Shown here: in pieces, positions 44,495 to 53,388 of the stretch
Layout of the letters: every line of letters begins with the position of its first letter
How positions within the stretch are numbered: the first letter of the stretch is position 1
Source: Streptomyces clavifer
GTDB lineage: Bacteria > Actinomycetota > Actinomycetes > Streptomycetales > Streptomycetaceae
Assembly (NCBI GenBank): GCA_014651175.1
Contig: BMWJ01000013.1
Span: 1 to 64,000 of the forward strand
Reading direction: 5' to 3'
DNA length: 64,000 bases
Translations under genes and position numbers: made by a program
Notes under the pieces: generated by a model
Databases searched by the model: none
What the model saw: only the letters and a program-made list of their open reading frames with translations
Told to the model about the DNA's origin: nothing

Positions 44495-45634
44495 TCACTC
44501 CGGGTGCGTGGCGGAGGCGGACCGCGTGGCCGAGGCGGACCGCGCGGCGGGGGCGGCTCCGCCCGGGCGGAGGGCCCACGGCACGGGCTCCGTGTTCGTC
44601 AGCCACTGATCGGCGATCAGGAGCCGGATGACCAGGAGCCGTAGCCCACGTGGCTGCTTCCCCCATCCCATCCCCGTGCACAGCTGCTTCACGGACGGGC
44701 CGTGGCCGTGCGACGCACGGAAGTCCGCGGCGAACCGCGCGACGCGAGGCCCTTCGTCGGGATTGCTGTCCTTCCACGCGTCGAAAGCGGCCCGCACCGC
44801 CTCGTCGAACTGGGCGGGAACCGGAGTGCGCATGAAGGCCTCCGCCACCCTCACGGGGGACATCGAGCACAGCGTGCACTTCTCGACGGCCTCGGCGTGC
44901 CGGCGCAGCGCCGGACTCGCCTGCGCCTTCCACTCGTCCCAGGTCATCGTCGGCGCCTTCGTGCGGGGCGTGACGAGCGGCAGGGCGTGCATGCCAGAGA
45001 GATGCCGCACCGCGTCCCCCAGGAGGTAGCGGTTGCCGTCCAGTTCGCTCAGGAAGCCCTTGGCCAGCAGCTCGGGCAGGGCGGCATGACAGTGCCCGGG
45101 CAGACCGGCCGGGAGGCTGCCGTGGTCGTCGGCCGGTGCGTGGGCGGCCAGGAACAGTGCGGCCAACCGTGCTGCGACCGAGGTCTTCCTGGCCGGTTTG
45201 GCGGTCAGGACCCGGCTCGTCCACCCCGACACCCGGGACCGGGTCAGCTTGGCGAAGGGCAGCGGGCGGTCCGAATCGACCGCGAACTCCGGTACGGCGA
45301 TCGCCACGGGCACATCGGGGTCTCCCTCGATCAGATCACCCTGCGCCTGCCATCCCAGAGCGCCGACAGCGGCGACAGCGCCTTCCGCGTCAACCAGGCG
45401 CAGCGAACGCAGATCCTGCCCGGTGAGGTTTCCGATGCCACTCCGTGCGGCACGGATGGCGACGACCACGGCGAGGAGCTGCGCGTCGGCCCCTTCGAGC
45501 GGCAGCGAGCCGACGTAGGACAGCAGCCGACGGGCGGCTTCTCCCTGTCGGGCCGTCAGCAGGAAGGGCTTCGGAGGCTTCGCCACCGCCGGGGCGGCCG
45601 GGACATGGGACGTACTGGGCGAGGAGAGAGGCAC
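44495..45634 (-). CDS. Hypothetical protein of unknown family
   Basis: A 379-residue cytoplasmic protein. After a Pro/Ala-rich tail (about residues 1-25) comes ARQGEAARRLLSYVGSLPLE, a helical region, then VSGWTSRVLTAKPARKTSVA and a C-terminal block with a Cys pair (KCTLCSMSPVRVAEAFMRTP) and GHGPSVKQLCTGMGWGKQPR. The Cys pair and Trp-rich block suggest a nucleic-acid or metal-binding domain, possibly winged-helix, but I recognise no family. It ends in an Ala/Ser repeat (ARSASATRSASAT). Single gene. Confidence 0.62.
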   Translation of the reverse strand: MPLSSPSTSHVPAAPAVAKPPKPFLLTARQGEAARRLLSYVGSLPLEGADAQLLAVVVAIRAARSGIGNLTGQDLRSLRLVDAEGAVAAVGALGWQAQGDLIEGDPDVPVAIAVPEFAVDSDRPLPFAKLTRSRVSGWTSRVLTAKPARKTSVAARLAALFLAAHAPADDHGSLPAGLPGHCHAALPELLAKGFLSELDGNRYLLGDAVRHLSGMHALPLVTPRTKAPTMTWDEWKAQASPALRRHAEAVEKCTLCSMSPVRVAEAFMRTPVPAQFDEAVRAAFDAWKDSNPDEGPRVARFAADFRASHGHGPSVKQLCTGMGWGKQPRGLRLLVIRLLIADQWLTNTEPVPWALRPGGAAPAARSASATRSASATHPE

Positions 45635-45826
45635 GTCCGGTACAACGTGCGCCCGGGGCCGAGGTCACGGTCACCGCCGTACTGCTGTGCGACATCGGCC
45701 CGGTGGGCAGGCACGCGCGCCGGTAAACGATATGAACGCAATGACGTGACCCCTGGCCATCGGACGGAGCGTGGCCCAGCATCGGCCGCCTCACCGACAT
45801 GCGCTCAGCAACCAGGAGGACACATC

Positions 45827-47272
45827 GTGCCCACGTCCGTCATCAGGCCGGGTTCCCGCAGACGACTGCTCACCGTGGTGGCCTGCGGCCTGGCGGGACT
45901 CCTCGGCGCGGGGCTCCTGGGCCCCGCCCGGCCCGCCGCCGCGGCCGGGCCGCCCGTCGGGGTGCCCTGTCCGGCGGAGGTGACGGCCGAGGCCACGTGT
46001 TATGCGGGGCAGGACTCCCACGGCGCCCACTACGCCATCGCCGTTCCGCGCGACTGGAACGGCACTTTGGTCATGCACGCGCACGGTGGCCCCGACCTGG
46101 GAGCGGGATCGGACCCGCAGCGGAGCATGGACGACCTCGGGCGCTGGTCGGTCATGGTCGAGGAGGGCTATGCCTGGGCAGGGTCCTCCTACCGCCGCGG
46201 CGGGTACGGAACGAGGATGGCGGCCACCGACACGGAGAACCTGCGCCGCCTGTTCGTCAAGGAGTTCGCACGCCCGCGGGCCACGCTGATCCACGGCCAG
46301 TCCTGGGGCGGCAATGTGGCGGCGAAGGCCGTGGAGATGTACGCGGCCGGCGGCAGGCCGGCCTACGACGGCGCGCTGCTCACCAACGGCGTCCTGGCGG
46401 GCGGTTCCCGGGGCTACGACTACCGTGTGGACCTCCGTGTCGTCTACCAGTACTACTGCGGAAACCACCCGCGCCCTTCCGAGCCCGCGTACCCGCTGTG
46501 GATGGGGCTGCGGGAAGGTTCGACGATGACCGCCGCGGGTCTGCGCGCCAGGCTCGAGGAGTGCACCGGCTACACCACGCCACCGGCCGGCCGGACACCC
46601 GCCCAACAGCGCAACCTGGACGACATCCTGGCCGTGACGAAGATCCCCGAGCGGACGTTGGAGTCACATCTGCGCTTCGCGACCTTCACCTTCCGCGACA
46701 TCGTCCAACGGCTGGACGGACGGAACCCGTTCAGCAACGACAAGGTGCGCTACGGCGGGTCCCACGACGACGGGGCGCTCAACGCCGGTGTGCAGCGCTT
46801 CGCCGCCGACCCCGTCGCACAGCGTGATCTGTCGTACGACAGCGACCTGACCGGGCGCGTCTCCATCCCCGTTCTGACGATGCACGCGATCGACGACCCC
46901 ACCGCCTTCGTCGAACACGAGGATGCTTACGGCGCCACCCTCGAAGGCGCCCACCGCGACCGCCGTCTCGTCCAGACGTTCACGCAGGAGAGCGAGCACA
47001 GCGGGCTGAGCACTGCGGAGTACGCCAGTGCCGTGGAGGCGCTGTCCGACTGGGTGCGGACGGGCCGGAAACCCACCCCCGCCTCCGTCTCGGCCATGTG
47101 CCCCTCCTTCGACGCGGCCTACGGCACGGGTTGCTTCTTCCGGCCCGGTTACGTCCCCGGCTCCTACGCGTCACGGGTGAACCCGCGGCCGGGAGCGGAG
47201 CACTGGCCCGCGATGACAAGGGCGCAGGAACGGAAGTGGAGCCGCCTCGAAAGCGTGGGCATCGCCCCCTGA
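45827..47272 (+). CDS. Secreted alpha/beta hydrolase
   Basis: A 481-residue protein with a signal peptide (cleavage near PAAAAG, residue 41). The hydrolase fold is clear: MHAHGGPDLGAGSD as the oxyanion region and the nucleophile elbow HGQSWGGN with Ser159. The acid/base pair is likely Asp in MHAIDDPTAFVEH and His in TQESEHSGLS. It is longer than ordinary esterases, with an extra C-terminal cysteine-bearing part (AMCPSFDAAYGTGCFF). Start GTG 45827 has GGAGG 7 nt upstream. The substrate is unknown; it may be a peptidase-like or polyester hydrolase. Confidence 0.86.
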   Translation: MPTSVIRPGSRRRLLTVVACGLAGLLGAGLLGPARPAAAAGPPVGVPCPAEVTAEATCYAGQDSHGAHYAIAVPRDWNGTLVMHAHGGPDLGAGSDPQRSMDDLGRWSVMVEEGYAWAGSSYRRGGYGTRMAATDTENLRRLFVKEFARPRATLIHGQSWGGNVAAKAVEMYAAGGRPAYDGALLTNGVLAGGSRGYDYRVDLRVVYQYYCGNHPRPSEPAYPLWMGLREGSTMTAAGLRARLEECTGYTTPPAGRTPAQQRNLDDILAVTKIPERTLESHLRFATFTFRDIVQRLDGRNPFSNDKVRYGGSHDDGALNAGVQRFAADPVAQRDLSYDSDLTGRVSIPVLTMHAIDDPTAFVEHEDAYGATLEGAHRDRRLVQTFTQESEHSGLSTAEYASAVEALSDWVRTGRKPTPASVSAMCPSFDAAYGTGCFFRPGYVPGSYASRVNPRPGAEHWPAMTRAQERKWSRLESVGIAP

Positions 47273-47456
47273 ACCGAGGGCGGGCCACAGGGAGGAGCGC
47301 CGGACCGGGGAAGGCGGGGCAGCGTTCGCGATCCGCCCGGTGCTCCCCCGCGTCTCCTGTTGCACGCCGCCTCGACGCGCCGCCCTGCCTGCGCCTCACC
47401 GGGGGCCTGCGGGATCCGGCCGGCAGACCCCGCTGACGACTGCGCGGCTGGTGGGC

Positions 47457-47511
47457 ACGGACACACAGCGGCGGCGGACCGCGATGCGGTCCGCCGCCGC
47501 TGTGTGTCCGT
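47457..47511. terminator. 26-bp near-perfect hairpin between convergent genes
   Basis: Bases 47457-47482 pair exactly with 47486-47511 around only 3 nt (GAT). It sits 185 bp after the hydrolase and 10 bp past the stop of the minus-strand PepSY gene. It is the longest uninterrupted perfect stem in the window. Confidence 0.88.
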
Positions 47512-47520
47512 CGTGGGGGA

Positions 47521-48354
47521 TCAGTTGTCGTCGGTCTCCTCTGCGGTGATCTTGCCGTTCTCCGCGTTCACCTCGAAGGCGGTCCTGTTCCAGTCCTCAG
47601 TGACGACGTCGACCTCCCAGACCAGGGTCTGGGTGTCGTTCTCGTCGAGGTCGACCGAGGTGACCGTGCCCTTCTTCTTGTCCGTGGCGACCTTGGCCGC
47701 CTGCTGCGGCGTCTGCGTCGCCTTGGTGAGCCAGTCCGCGAGTTGCTGCTTGTCGGCGTCGGTCTGGTCCTCGTCCGGGACGGAGTCGATCACGTCGCCC
47801 GACACCGCGTCGATGGTGACGGTGTGCGCGGTGCCGTCCTTCTCGACAACCTCCGCGATCCACTTCGGGCCCGTGGAGCTGCCGCTCGGGCTCGGGCTGC
47901 CGCTCGCACTGCCGCTCGGGCTCGGGGTGCCGTAGGGGCTCGGGCTGGCGCTTCCGTCACCGCCGGCGCTCTGACTGGGGCTCGCGCTGGGGCTGGCGTT
48001 GTCCTCGTCGTCCAGACCCTCGAGGTCGATCTCCGTCAGCTTCCCGCCGGACACCTCACCCACCGCCGTCGTGGCGGCCTTGTCGAAGGTGACCTTGACG
48101 GTCGACAGGAAGTCCTTGCGCCGGGTCTGGGCCTCGGTCAGCTGGGCCGTGCTGGAAGGACTCCCGGACGGGGTGGTGGTCTGCTTCGGAATGACCTTCG
48201 CAGCCTCTGAGGTCGCCGCGGCTGTCTTGTCACCGCTGTCCTGCCCGCAACCGGTCACGAGGGCGGAAGCAAGGACGGCGCACAGGGCGCCGACGACACG
48301 GAGTCGGCGGGTGCGCGAGGAAACGGTCTTGTTTCGGCGGGTCTCAAGTCTCAT
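47521..48354 (-). CDS. PepSY-domain lipoprotein
   Basis: A 277-residue lipoprotein. Signal peptide and lipobox ALVTGC (Cys at 36). Two PepSY-like units occupy the mature part: RKDFLSTVKVTFDKAATTAV then GEVSGGKLTEIDLEGLDDED, and VVEKDGTAHTVTIDAVSGDV later ending VDLDENDTQTLVWEVDVVTE. Between them is a low-complexity Ser/Pro/Gly linker (SPSASPSQSAGGDGSASPSP). PepSY proteins regulate or inhibit proteases and peptidases at the cell surface. It is single, terminated by the 26-bp hairpin. Confidence 0.9.
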   Translation of the reverse strand: MRLETRRNKTVSSRTRRLRVVGALCAVLASALVTGCGQDSGDKTAAATSEAAKVIPKQTTTPSGSPSSTAQLTEAQTRRKDFLSTVKVTFDKAATTAVGEVSGGKLTEIDLEGLDDEDNASPSASPSQSAGGDGSASPSPYGTPSPSGSASGSPSPSGSSTGPKWIAEVVEKDGTAHTVTIDAVSGDVIDSVPDEDQTDADKQQLADWLTKATQTPQQAAKVATDKKKGTVTSVDLDENDTQTLVWEVDVVTEDWNRTAFEVNAENGKITAEETDDN

Positions 48355-48503
48355 ACCCGCATGCCTAGCCGCCTCGGCGATCAGTCATGTTGTCCGCCCG
48401 GTGGCTGTCACCCGATCGACGGTGCGGTCCGCCCATTCGCCGGGCCGCTCGGTCCCCGGGCGCGGCGGAGGCCGTCCGGGCATCCACGGGCCCCGCCACA
48501 CGG

Positions 48504-48536
48504 CGAAGGGCGCCGGTTCGGGACCGGCGCCCTTCG
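48504..48536 (-). terminator. 14-bp hairpin after the DUF5133 gene
   Basis: CGAAGGGCGCCGGT at 48504-48517 pairs with ACCGGCGCCCTTCG at 48523-48536, loop TCGGG, 19 bp past the DUF5133 stop. Confidence 0.78.
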
Positions 48537-48554
48537 TACGGGGTCCGCGGGACG

Positions 48555-48809
48555 TCAGGCGGTGAGCCGGACGTCGGACGGCACGGCCGCCGGCATCACC
48601 GTTCCCGCCGACGGTACGGCTCGCAGCTGCGCTTCCGCGGCATGCAGGGCTTCGTGGACGGTCCTGGTTCCGGTGGTGACACACAGGGTGTAGGACACGT
48701 CCTCGAGTTGCCGGACGCTCTCGGGAGTTCCGAGCCGTGCACGAGCGCTTCGGAGTGCTTCGTAGCGCTTGACGAGATTCCGCAGCGTTGCGGGATGGGC
48801 CATCAGCAC
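48555..48809 (-). CDS. DUF5133 protein
   Basis: An 84-residue protein beginning MLMAHPATLRNLVKRYEALR, the exact DUF5133 opening, then RLEDVSYTLCVTTGTR-like (VRQLEDVSYTLCVTTGTRTV) and a helical end. DUF5133 is a Streptomyces-restricted family with no assigned function. ATG 48803 (MAHPA) is an alternative start. Convergent terminator immediately after. Confidence 0.88.
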   Translation of the reverse strand: MLMAHPATLRNLVKRYEALRSARARLGTPESVRQLEDVSYTLCVTTGTRTVHEALHAAEAQLRAVPSAGTVMPAAVPSDVRLTA

Positions 48810-49083
48810 GGCAGTTCCTCTCCACAGGGCGGCCGGGAGCGTATGGCCCCGCGCCGACGATGTCCGATCGCGCCGGCGTTCCGCCCGGCGTCACGGGCGG
48901 CCGTGCGAAGCTGACAGCACGCGTCCGGTCCCTTGCACACGATGGTCGCTCCGCCTCACCGAATCCGCATCCGCAGTCACTCGGGGTGACGAGGCAGGGC
49001 TTCCGAGCGCCGCGCGCGCCGGTGCGAAACAATGGGAGCATGAGAGGTCTGCCGTACAGCCGGTTCCCGGTCGGGAGGTCATC

Positions 49084-49338
49084 ATGAATTGCCCGGAGAG
49101 CTACGAACTGATTTTCCGGACGACGGCTGCCGAGGACGATGTGGTCGTCGTCCACCTGACAGCCCGGTCCGGTGCCGGGGGCTACCCGGTCTACGAGGAC
49201 GAGTCCGGGATCGTCCGTGCGGAGGTCAGCGAGCGCGGCGAGGTGCGCATGCTGGCGAGCGGCGGGCACCAGGCGCCGCGGGTGCCACTGCTCGCCCGTC
49301 CGCTGACCCACGGGGCGGCCGGCCGCACCGACCAGTGA
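49084..49338 (+). CDS. DUF6296-family small protein
   Basis: An 84-residue protein starting MNCPESYELIFRTTAAEDDV. It continues VVVVHLTARSGAGGYPVYED, ESGIVRAEVSERGEVRMLAS and GGHQAPRVPLLARPLTH, all of which match the DUF6296 pattern of a compact beta protein found only in actinomycetes. ATG 49084 has GGGAGG 5 nt upstream. Function unknown; it lies 120 bp before the fru operon but with its own ribosome site. Confidence 0.82.
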   Translation: MNCPESYELIFRTTAAEDDVVVVHLTARSGAGGYPVYEDESGIVRAEVSERGEVRMLASGGHQAPRVPLLARPLTHGAAGRTDQ

Positions 49339-49385
49339 GGTCTCCGCCCCTGCTCGCCATGCCGTCCTGATGTCTGTTCATGCCC

Positions 49386-49404
49386 ACACATCTTCCGAAT
49401 GTGT
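49386..49404 (+). promoter_or_regulatory. Candidate operator of the fru operon
   Basis: ACACAT at 49386-49391 and ATGTGT at 49399-49404 form a perfect 6-bp inverted repeat with a 7-nt spacer, 53 bp before the DeoR start. DeoR/FruR-family repressors bind repeats of this kind upstream of their own operons. Confidence 0.5.
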
Positions 49405-49456
49405 TTACTTTCCAGAGATGCGACCGTAGCCTGCTGGTGAAACCACAGACTCGGGC

Positions 49457-50239
49457 ATGAAACGGAAACGTAACCACATGTACGGACCGGAGCGTCAACA
49501 GGAGATCCTCCGCCTCGCCGGAGAGAGCGGCCGCGTCGACGTGCTGTCCCTGGCCGAGGAGTTCCAGGTGACCGCCGAGACCGTCCGGCGTGATCTCAAG
49601 GCCTTGGACCGGGCAGGGCTGCTGCGCCGCGTGCACGGGGGCGCGATCCCTGCCGGGCGGCTGGGTTTCGAGCCCGGTCTCGCCGAGCGCGACACCGTGG
49701 CGGCCGACGAGAAGGACCGCATCGCCGCCGCCGCGCTGGGTGAGCTCCCCGCCGAGGGCAACATCATCATCGACGCGGGAACGACGACCGTCAGGCTGGC
49801 CTCGGCCGTGCCGCTCGACGCCGGTCTCACCGTGGTCACTCACGCGCTGCCGGTCGCCGCTCGACTTGCCGACCATCCGGGGATCTCGCTGCACCTCGTC
49901 GGAGGCCGGGTGCGGCACCGCACCAGCGCCGCCGTCGACGCCTGGGCCCTGAGCGCGTACAACGAGATCAATGCCGATGTCGTCTTCCTCGCCACCAACG
50001 GCTTCTCCGCCGCCAGTGGCCTGACCACGCCTGACCTGGCCGAGGCCGCGGTGAAGCGCGCGGTGATCACAGCGGCCCGCCGCGTGGTGCTCCTCGCCGA
50101 CTCGGGCAAGTTCGGCCAGGAGCACTTCGCTCGCTTCGGCGACCTCGCCCAGGTGGACCTGCTCATCACCGATACGGGGCTCAGCCCCGAGGACGCCCGG
50201 GCCATCGAGAGCCGGGGCACGGAAGTAGTACGCGCATGA
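49457..50239 (+). CDS. fruR: DeoR/GlpR-family repressor of the fructose operon
   Basis: A 260-residue repressor. The N-terminal HTH is classic DeoR (RQQEILRLAGESGRVDVLSL followed by AEEFQVTAETVRRDLKAL) at about residues 12-50 with the VHGGA hinge near 60. The C-terminal sugar-phosphate-binding domain includes IIIDAGTTTVRLASAVP and VLLADSGKFGQEHF. In S. coelicolor the corresponding FruR is released by fructose 1-phosphate. Its stop overlaps the next start by 4 nt (ATGA at 50236-50239). ATG 49478 is an alternative start with a clearer context. Gene name by context. Confidence 0.88.
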   Translation: MKRKRNHMYGPERQQEILRLAGESGRVDVLSLAEEFQVTAETVRRDLKALDRAGLLRRVHGGAIPAGRLGFEPGLAERDTVAADEKDRIAAAALGELPAEGNIIIDAGTTTVRLASAVPLDAGLTVVTHALPVAARLADHPGISLHLVGGRVRHRTSAAVDAWALSAYNEINADVVFLATNGFSAASGLTTPDLAEAAVKRAVITAARRVVLLADSGKFGQEHFARFGDLAQVDLLITDTGLSPEDARAIESRGTEVVRA

Positions 50240-51183
50240 TCCTGACCGTCACCCCCAATCCCAGCCTGGACCGGACGTACGAATTGCCCGGGCTCACCCG
50301 GGGCGCCGTCCTCCGGGCCACCGCGGACCGTGTCGATCCGGGCGGCAAGGGCATCAACGTCTCGCGTGCGGTCGCCGCAGCCGGGCACCGCACGGTGGCT
50401 GTCGCACCTCTGGGCGGGCCGGAGGGCAAGCTGCTGGCCCGCCTCCTGGGCGAACACGGCATCGAGGCCGCCGGAGTGCCGATCGCCGGCAGCACCCGTG
50501 TCAACATCACCCTCGTCGAACCCGAGGGGACACTCACCAAGGTCAACGCGGCGGGACCCGACATCTCCGAGGCAGAGGCCGAACGCCTGCTGGACGCCGT
50601 CCGCACCCGGTCGGCGGGCACGGAGTGGATCGCGTGCTGCGGCAGTCTGCCGCGCGGCCTGCCGCCCGAGTGGTACGCCGAGCTGGTCGCCCGCAGCCAC
50701 CGCGCGGGAACCCGGATCGCCCTCGACACCTCCGGGGCCGCGCTGGTCGCGGCGCTGCGCGAGCGCCCGGACGTGATCAAGCCGAACACGGAGGAGCTCG
50801 CCGAGGCCGTGGGCCGACCGCTCGCGACGGTCGGTGACGCGCTCAAGGCCGCGCAGGAGCTGTGCGAGCTCGGGGCACGGTCCGTGCTGGCCAGTCTGGG
50901 CGCCGCGGGCCAGCTGCTGGTGGAGGGATCCGGAGCGTACTTCGCCGGCGCGCGGGTGGATGCCGTGCGCAGCAACGTCGGCGCGGGTGACGCGTCCCTC
51001 GCGGGCTTCCTCGCCGCCGGCGGGACGGGCCACGCGGCGCTCTCCGCCGCGGTGGCCCATGGCGCGGCCGCCGTGCAGCTCCCCGGAAGCGTCATGCCGG
51101 CCCCGGCCGACCTCGATCTGTCCGCGGTCGTCACGACCTCGGACATCCCCATGGACCTCGCTCTGACGGAGCCGTCCCCATGA
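50236..51183 (+). CDS. fruK: 1-phosphofructokinase
   Basis: A 315-residue PfkB-family kinase that phosphorylates fructose 1-phosphate to fructose 1,6-bisphosphate using ATP. The N-terminal substrate motif GGKGINVSRA is at about 38-47 and the C-terminal anion-hole/catalytic motif NVGAGDASLAGFLAAGG is at about 248-264, with the catalytic Asp in GAGDA. Starts at ATG 50236, overlapping the repressor stop. Placed between the regulator and the PTS permease exactly as in known fruRKA operons. Confidence 0.95.
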   Translation: MILTVTPNPSLDRTYELPGLTRGAVLRATADRVDPGGKGINVSRAVAAAGHRTVAVAPLGGPEGKLLARLLGEHGIEAAGVPIAGSTRVNITLVEPEGTLTKVNAAGPDISEAEAERLLDAVRTRSAGTEWIACCGSLPRGLPPEWYAELVARSHRAGTRIALDTSGAALVAALRERPDVIKPNTEELAEAVGRPLATVGDALKAAQELCELGARSVLASLGAAGQLLVEGSGAYFAGARVDAVRSNVGAGDASLAGFLAAGGTGHAALSAAVAHGAAAVQLPGSVMPAPADLDLSAVVTTSDIPMDLALTEPSP

Positions 51184-51262
51184 CCGTCGTGCGACTGTCC
51201 AGCCGCACGAACCACGTCCCCCGCCCCGTCCCCAGGACGGTCCACGAGCAAGGAGCCCCGCG

Positions 51263-53335
51263 ATGAGTGAGCTGATCACCGCGGAACTGGTCGACCTCGA
51301 TCTGTCCGCCGAGACGAAGAACGAAGCTGCCCGTTCCCTGGCCGAACGGATGGTGACGGCCGGCCGTGTCACCGACCTCGACGGTTTCCTGGCCGACGTG
51401 GCGGCCCGCGAGGCACAGATGCCGACCGGTCTGGACGGCGGCATCGGCATTCCGCACTGCCGGAGCGAGCATGTCGCCGCGCCGACGCTGGCCTTCGGCC
51501 GCAGCGCGCGGGGCATCGACTTCGGTGCCGCTGACGGTCCGGCGGATCTGGTCTTCCTGATAGCCGCGCCGGCCGGTGCGGACGACGCCCACCTCACCAT
51601 CCTGTCGAGCCTGGCACGGCGGCTGATGGACCCCGCCTTCACCGAAGCGCTGCGGGCGGAGGCGAATCCTGCCGCTGCGGCGGCCCTGATCCGCGGCGAG
51701 CAGGCCCCCGCACCGGCCGGCACCTCCCCCGCGGCCGAGCGGAACGCGTCGGCCGACCGGGACACGGCCGACAAACACGTAGCCGACAAGCACGTGGCCG
51801 AGGAGGACGTGGCCGACGAGCACGTGCCTGACGAGCCGGTGACCGGCGAGCCCTTCAGGATCGTCGCCGTGACGTCCTGTCCCACCGGGATCGCGCACAC
51901 CTACATGGCCGCCGAGTCGCTGGAGGCGGCCGCGCGCGCCGAGGGCGTGGTCATCAGTGTCGAGACGCAGGGTTCGGCCGGGTTCAAGCCCCTGGACCCG
52001 GCGGTCGTCGCCGCGGCCGACGCGGTCATCTGGGCGCATGACGTCGAGGTGCGGGAGAAGGCACGGTTCGGTGGCAAGCCGGTGGTCGACGTCGGGGTGA
52101 AGGCGGGGATCAACCGGCCCGCCGAGCTCATCGCCGAGGCCCGGCGCAAGGCCGAACGCGGCGAGGTCAGTCGCTTCACCGACGACCACGACGGCTCGGA
52201 CGCCGGAGCGGGAGCCGGCGTGTCCGGTGGCTCCGCCGGGCACTTCGGTGTCCGGCTGCGGACGTACCTGATGTCCGGCGTCAGCTACATGGTGCCGTTC
52301 GTCGCCGCCGGGGGCCTCCTGATCGCCCTGTCCTTCGCCATCGGCGGCTACGAGATCGCGAGCGCCCCGTCCGTCGCCGATCACTTCGCCTGGGGCGAGG
52401 CGAACAGCTGGGCCGCCCTGCTCAACCAGATCGGCGGCGCCGCGTTCGGCTTCCTGGTCCCGGTGCTGGCGGGGTACATCGCGTACGGGATGGCCGACCG
52501 GCCGGCGCTCGTCCCCGGCTTCGTCGGCGGTGCCATCGCGCTCACGATCGACGCGGGCTTCCTCGGCGGCCTGGCCGCCGGTCTGCTGGCCGGTGCGGTC
52601 GTGATGGCGATCCAGCGGGTGAAGGTGCATCCCACCCTGCGCGGCATCATGCCGGTGCTGGTGATCCCGTTGCTGGCGTCGATGGTTGTCGGCTTCCTCA
52701 TGTTCATCGTGGTCGGGAAGCCGATCGCTTCCCTCCAGAAGGCCCTCACCGACGGGCTGAACGGTCTCTCGGGCTCCAACGCGGTGATCCTGGGTGTCGT
52801 CCTCGGCCTGATGATGTGCTTCGACATGGGTGGCCCGCTGAACAAGGTGGCGTACGCCTTCGCGGTGGGCGGTCTGGCCGACCCGACGGACGGCAGCCTG
52901 AAGGTGATGGCCGCGGTGATGGCGGCCGGCATGGTGCCGCCGTTGGCGATGGCGCTCGCCACGACCGTGCGCAGCAGGCTGTTCACGCGGGCCGAGCGGG
53001 AGAACGGCAGGGCTGCGTGGGTCCTGGGCGCCTCGTTCATCAGCGAGGGCGCGATCCCGTTCGCCGCGGCCGACCCCCTGCGGGTGATCCCCTCGGTCAT
53101 GGCCGGCGGCGCGGTCACCGGTGCCCTGTCCATGGCCTTCGGCAGTACGCTCCGCGCCCCGCACGGTGGCGTCTTCGTCGTCCCCCTCATCGGTGGACCG
53201 TTCCTCTACCTGCTGGCGATCGCCGCGGGTACGGCGGTGGCCACGGCACTGGTCGTGATCCTCAAGGGCATGCGGCGCAGTCCGGAGGAGACCCCGACGG
53301 CCGCCGACGAGCCCAAGGTCCCCTTGGCCGCCTGA
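51263..53335 (+). CDS. fruA: PTS fructose-specific IIABC permease
   Basis: A 690-residue fused permease that imports fructose as fructose 1-phosphate. The IIA domain (about 1-145) carries the phospho-His65 in GIGIPHCRSEH. A linker of Ala/Asp/His repeats (about 165-193) leads to IIB, with phospho-Cys206 in VAVTSCPTGIAHTYMAAES. The IIC membrane domain begins near 328 (LRTYLMSGVSYMVPFVAAGG) with GEHERV-like and GAIPF-type loops (SEGAIPFAAADPL). All domains are complete. It starts 80 bp after fruK and ends 53 bp before HPr. Confidence 0.95.
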   Translation: MSELITAELVDLDLSAETKNEAARSLAERMVTAGRVTDLDGFLADVAAREAQMPTGLDGGIGIPHCRSEHVAAPTLAFGRSARGIDFGAADGPADLVFLIAAPAGADDAHLTILSSLARRLMDPAFTEALRAEANPAAAAALIRGEQAPAPAGTSPAAERNASADRDTADKHVADKHVAEEDVADEHVPDEPVTGEPFRIVAVTSCPTGIAHTYMAAESLEAAARAEGVVISVETQGSAGFKPLDPAVVAAADAVIWAHDVEVREKARFGGKPVVDVGVKAGINRPAELIAEARRKAERGEVSRFTDDHDGSDAGAGAGVSGGSAGHFGVRLRTYLMSGVSYMVPFVAAGGLLIALSFAIGGYEIASAPSVADHFAWGEANSWAALLNQIGGAAFGFLVPVLAGYIAYGMADRPALVPGFVGGAIALTIDAGFLGGLAAGLLAGAVVMAIQRVKVHPTLRGIMPVLVIPLLASMVVGFLMFIVVGKPIASLQKALTDGLNGLSGSNAVILGVVLGLMMCFDMGGPLNKVAYAFAVGGLADPTDGSLKVMAAVMAAGMVPPLAMALATTVRSRLFTRAERENGRAAWVLGASFISEGAIPFAAADPLRVIPSVMAGGAVTGALSMAFGSTLRAPHGGVFVVPLIGGPFLYLLAIAAGTAVATALVVILKGMRRSPEETPTAADEPKVPLAA
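51767..51841 (+). repeat. Five tandem 15-bp repeats in fruA coding a pentapeptide repeat
   Basis: Units 51767-51781, 51782-51796, 51797-51811, 51812-51826 and 51827-51841 each read close to GCCGACAAGCACGTG and encode ADKHV, ADKHV, AEEDV, ADEHV and PDEPV. The array forms the flexible IIA-IIB linker of the permease. Copy-number change would lengthen or shorten the linker without breaking the frame. Confidence 0.8.
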
Positions 53336-53388
53336 CTCCCAGCCCGTCCGCGACCAGCGGATCGGAATCCGTCCCTCAGGAGGAACCC

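Noticed and set aside
44702-45826. A long plus-strand extension upstream of the secreted hydrolase
   Set aside because: The strong ribosome site GGAGG before GTG 45827 and the signal peptide set the start. The extension is antisense to the gene at 44495-45634.
51767-51841. Short tandem repeats that might suggest a CRISPR or VNTR array
   Set aside because: Units are 15 bp, contiguous without spacers, and in frame inside fruA. They are a coding repeat, not a CRISPR.
49840-53164. Two 680-codon minus-strand frames opposite the fructose operon
   Set aside because: Both are shadows of fruR, fruK and fruA. Their products are Arg/Gly/Ala-rich with no recognisable domain.
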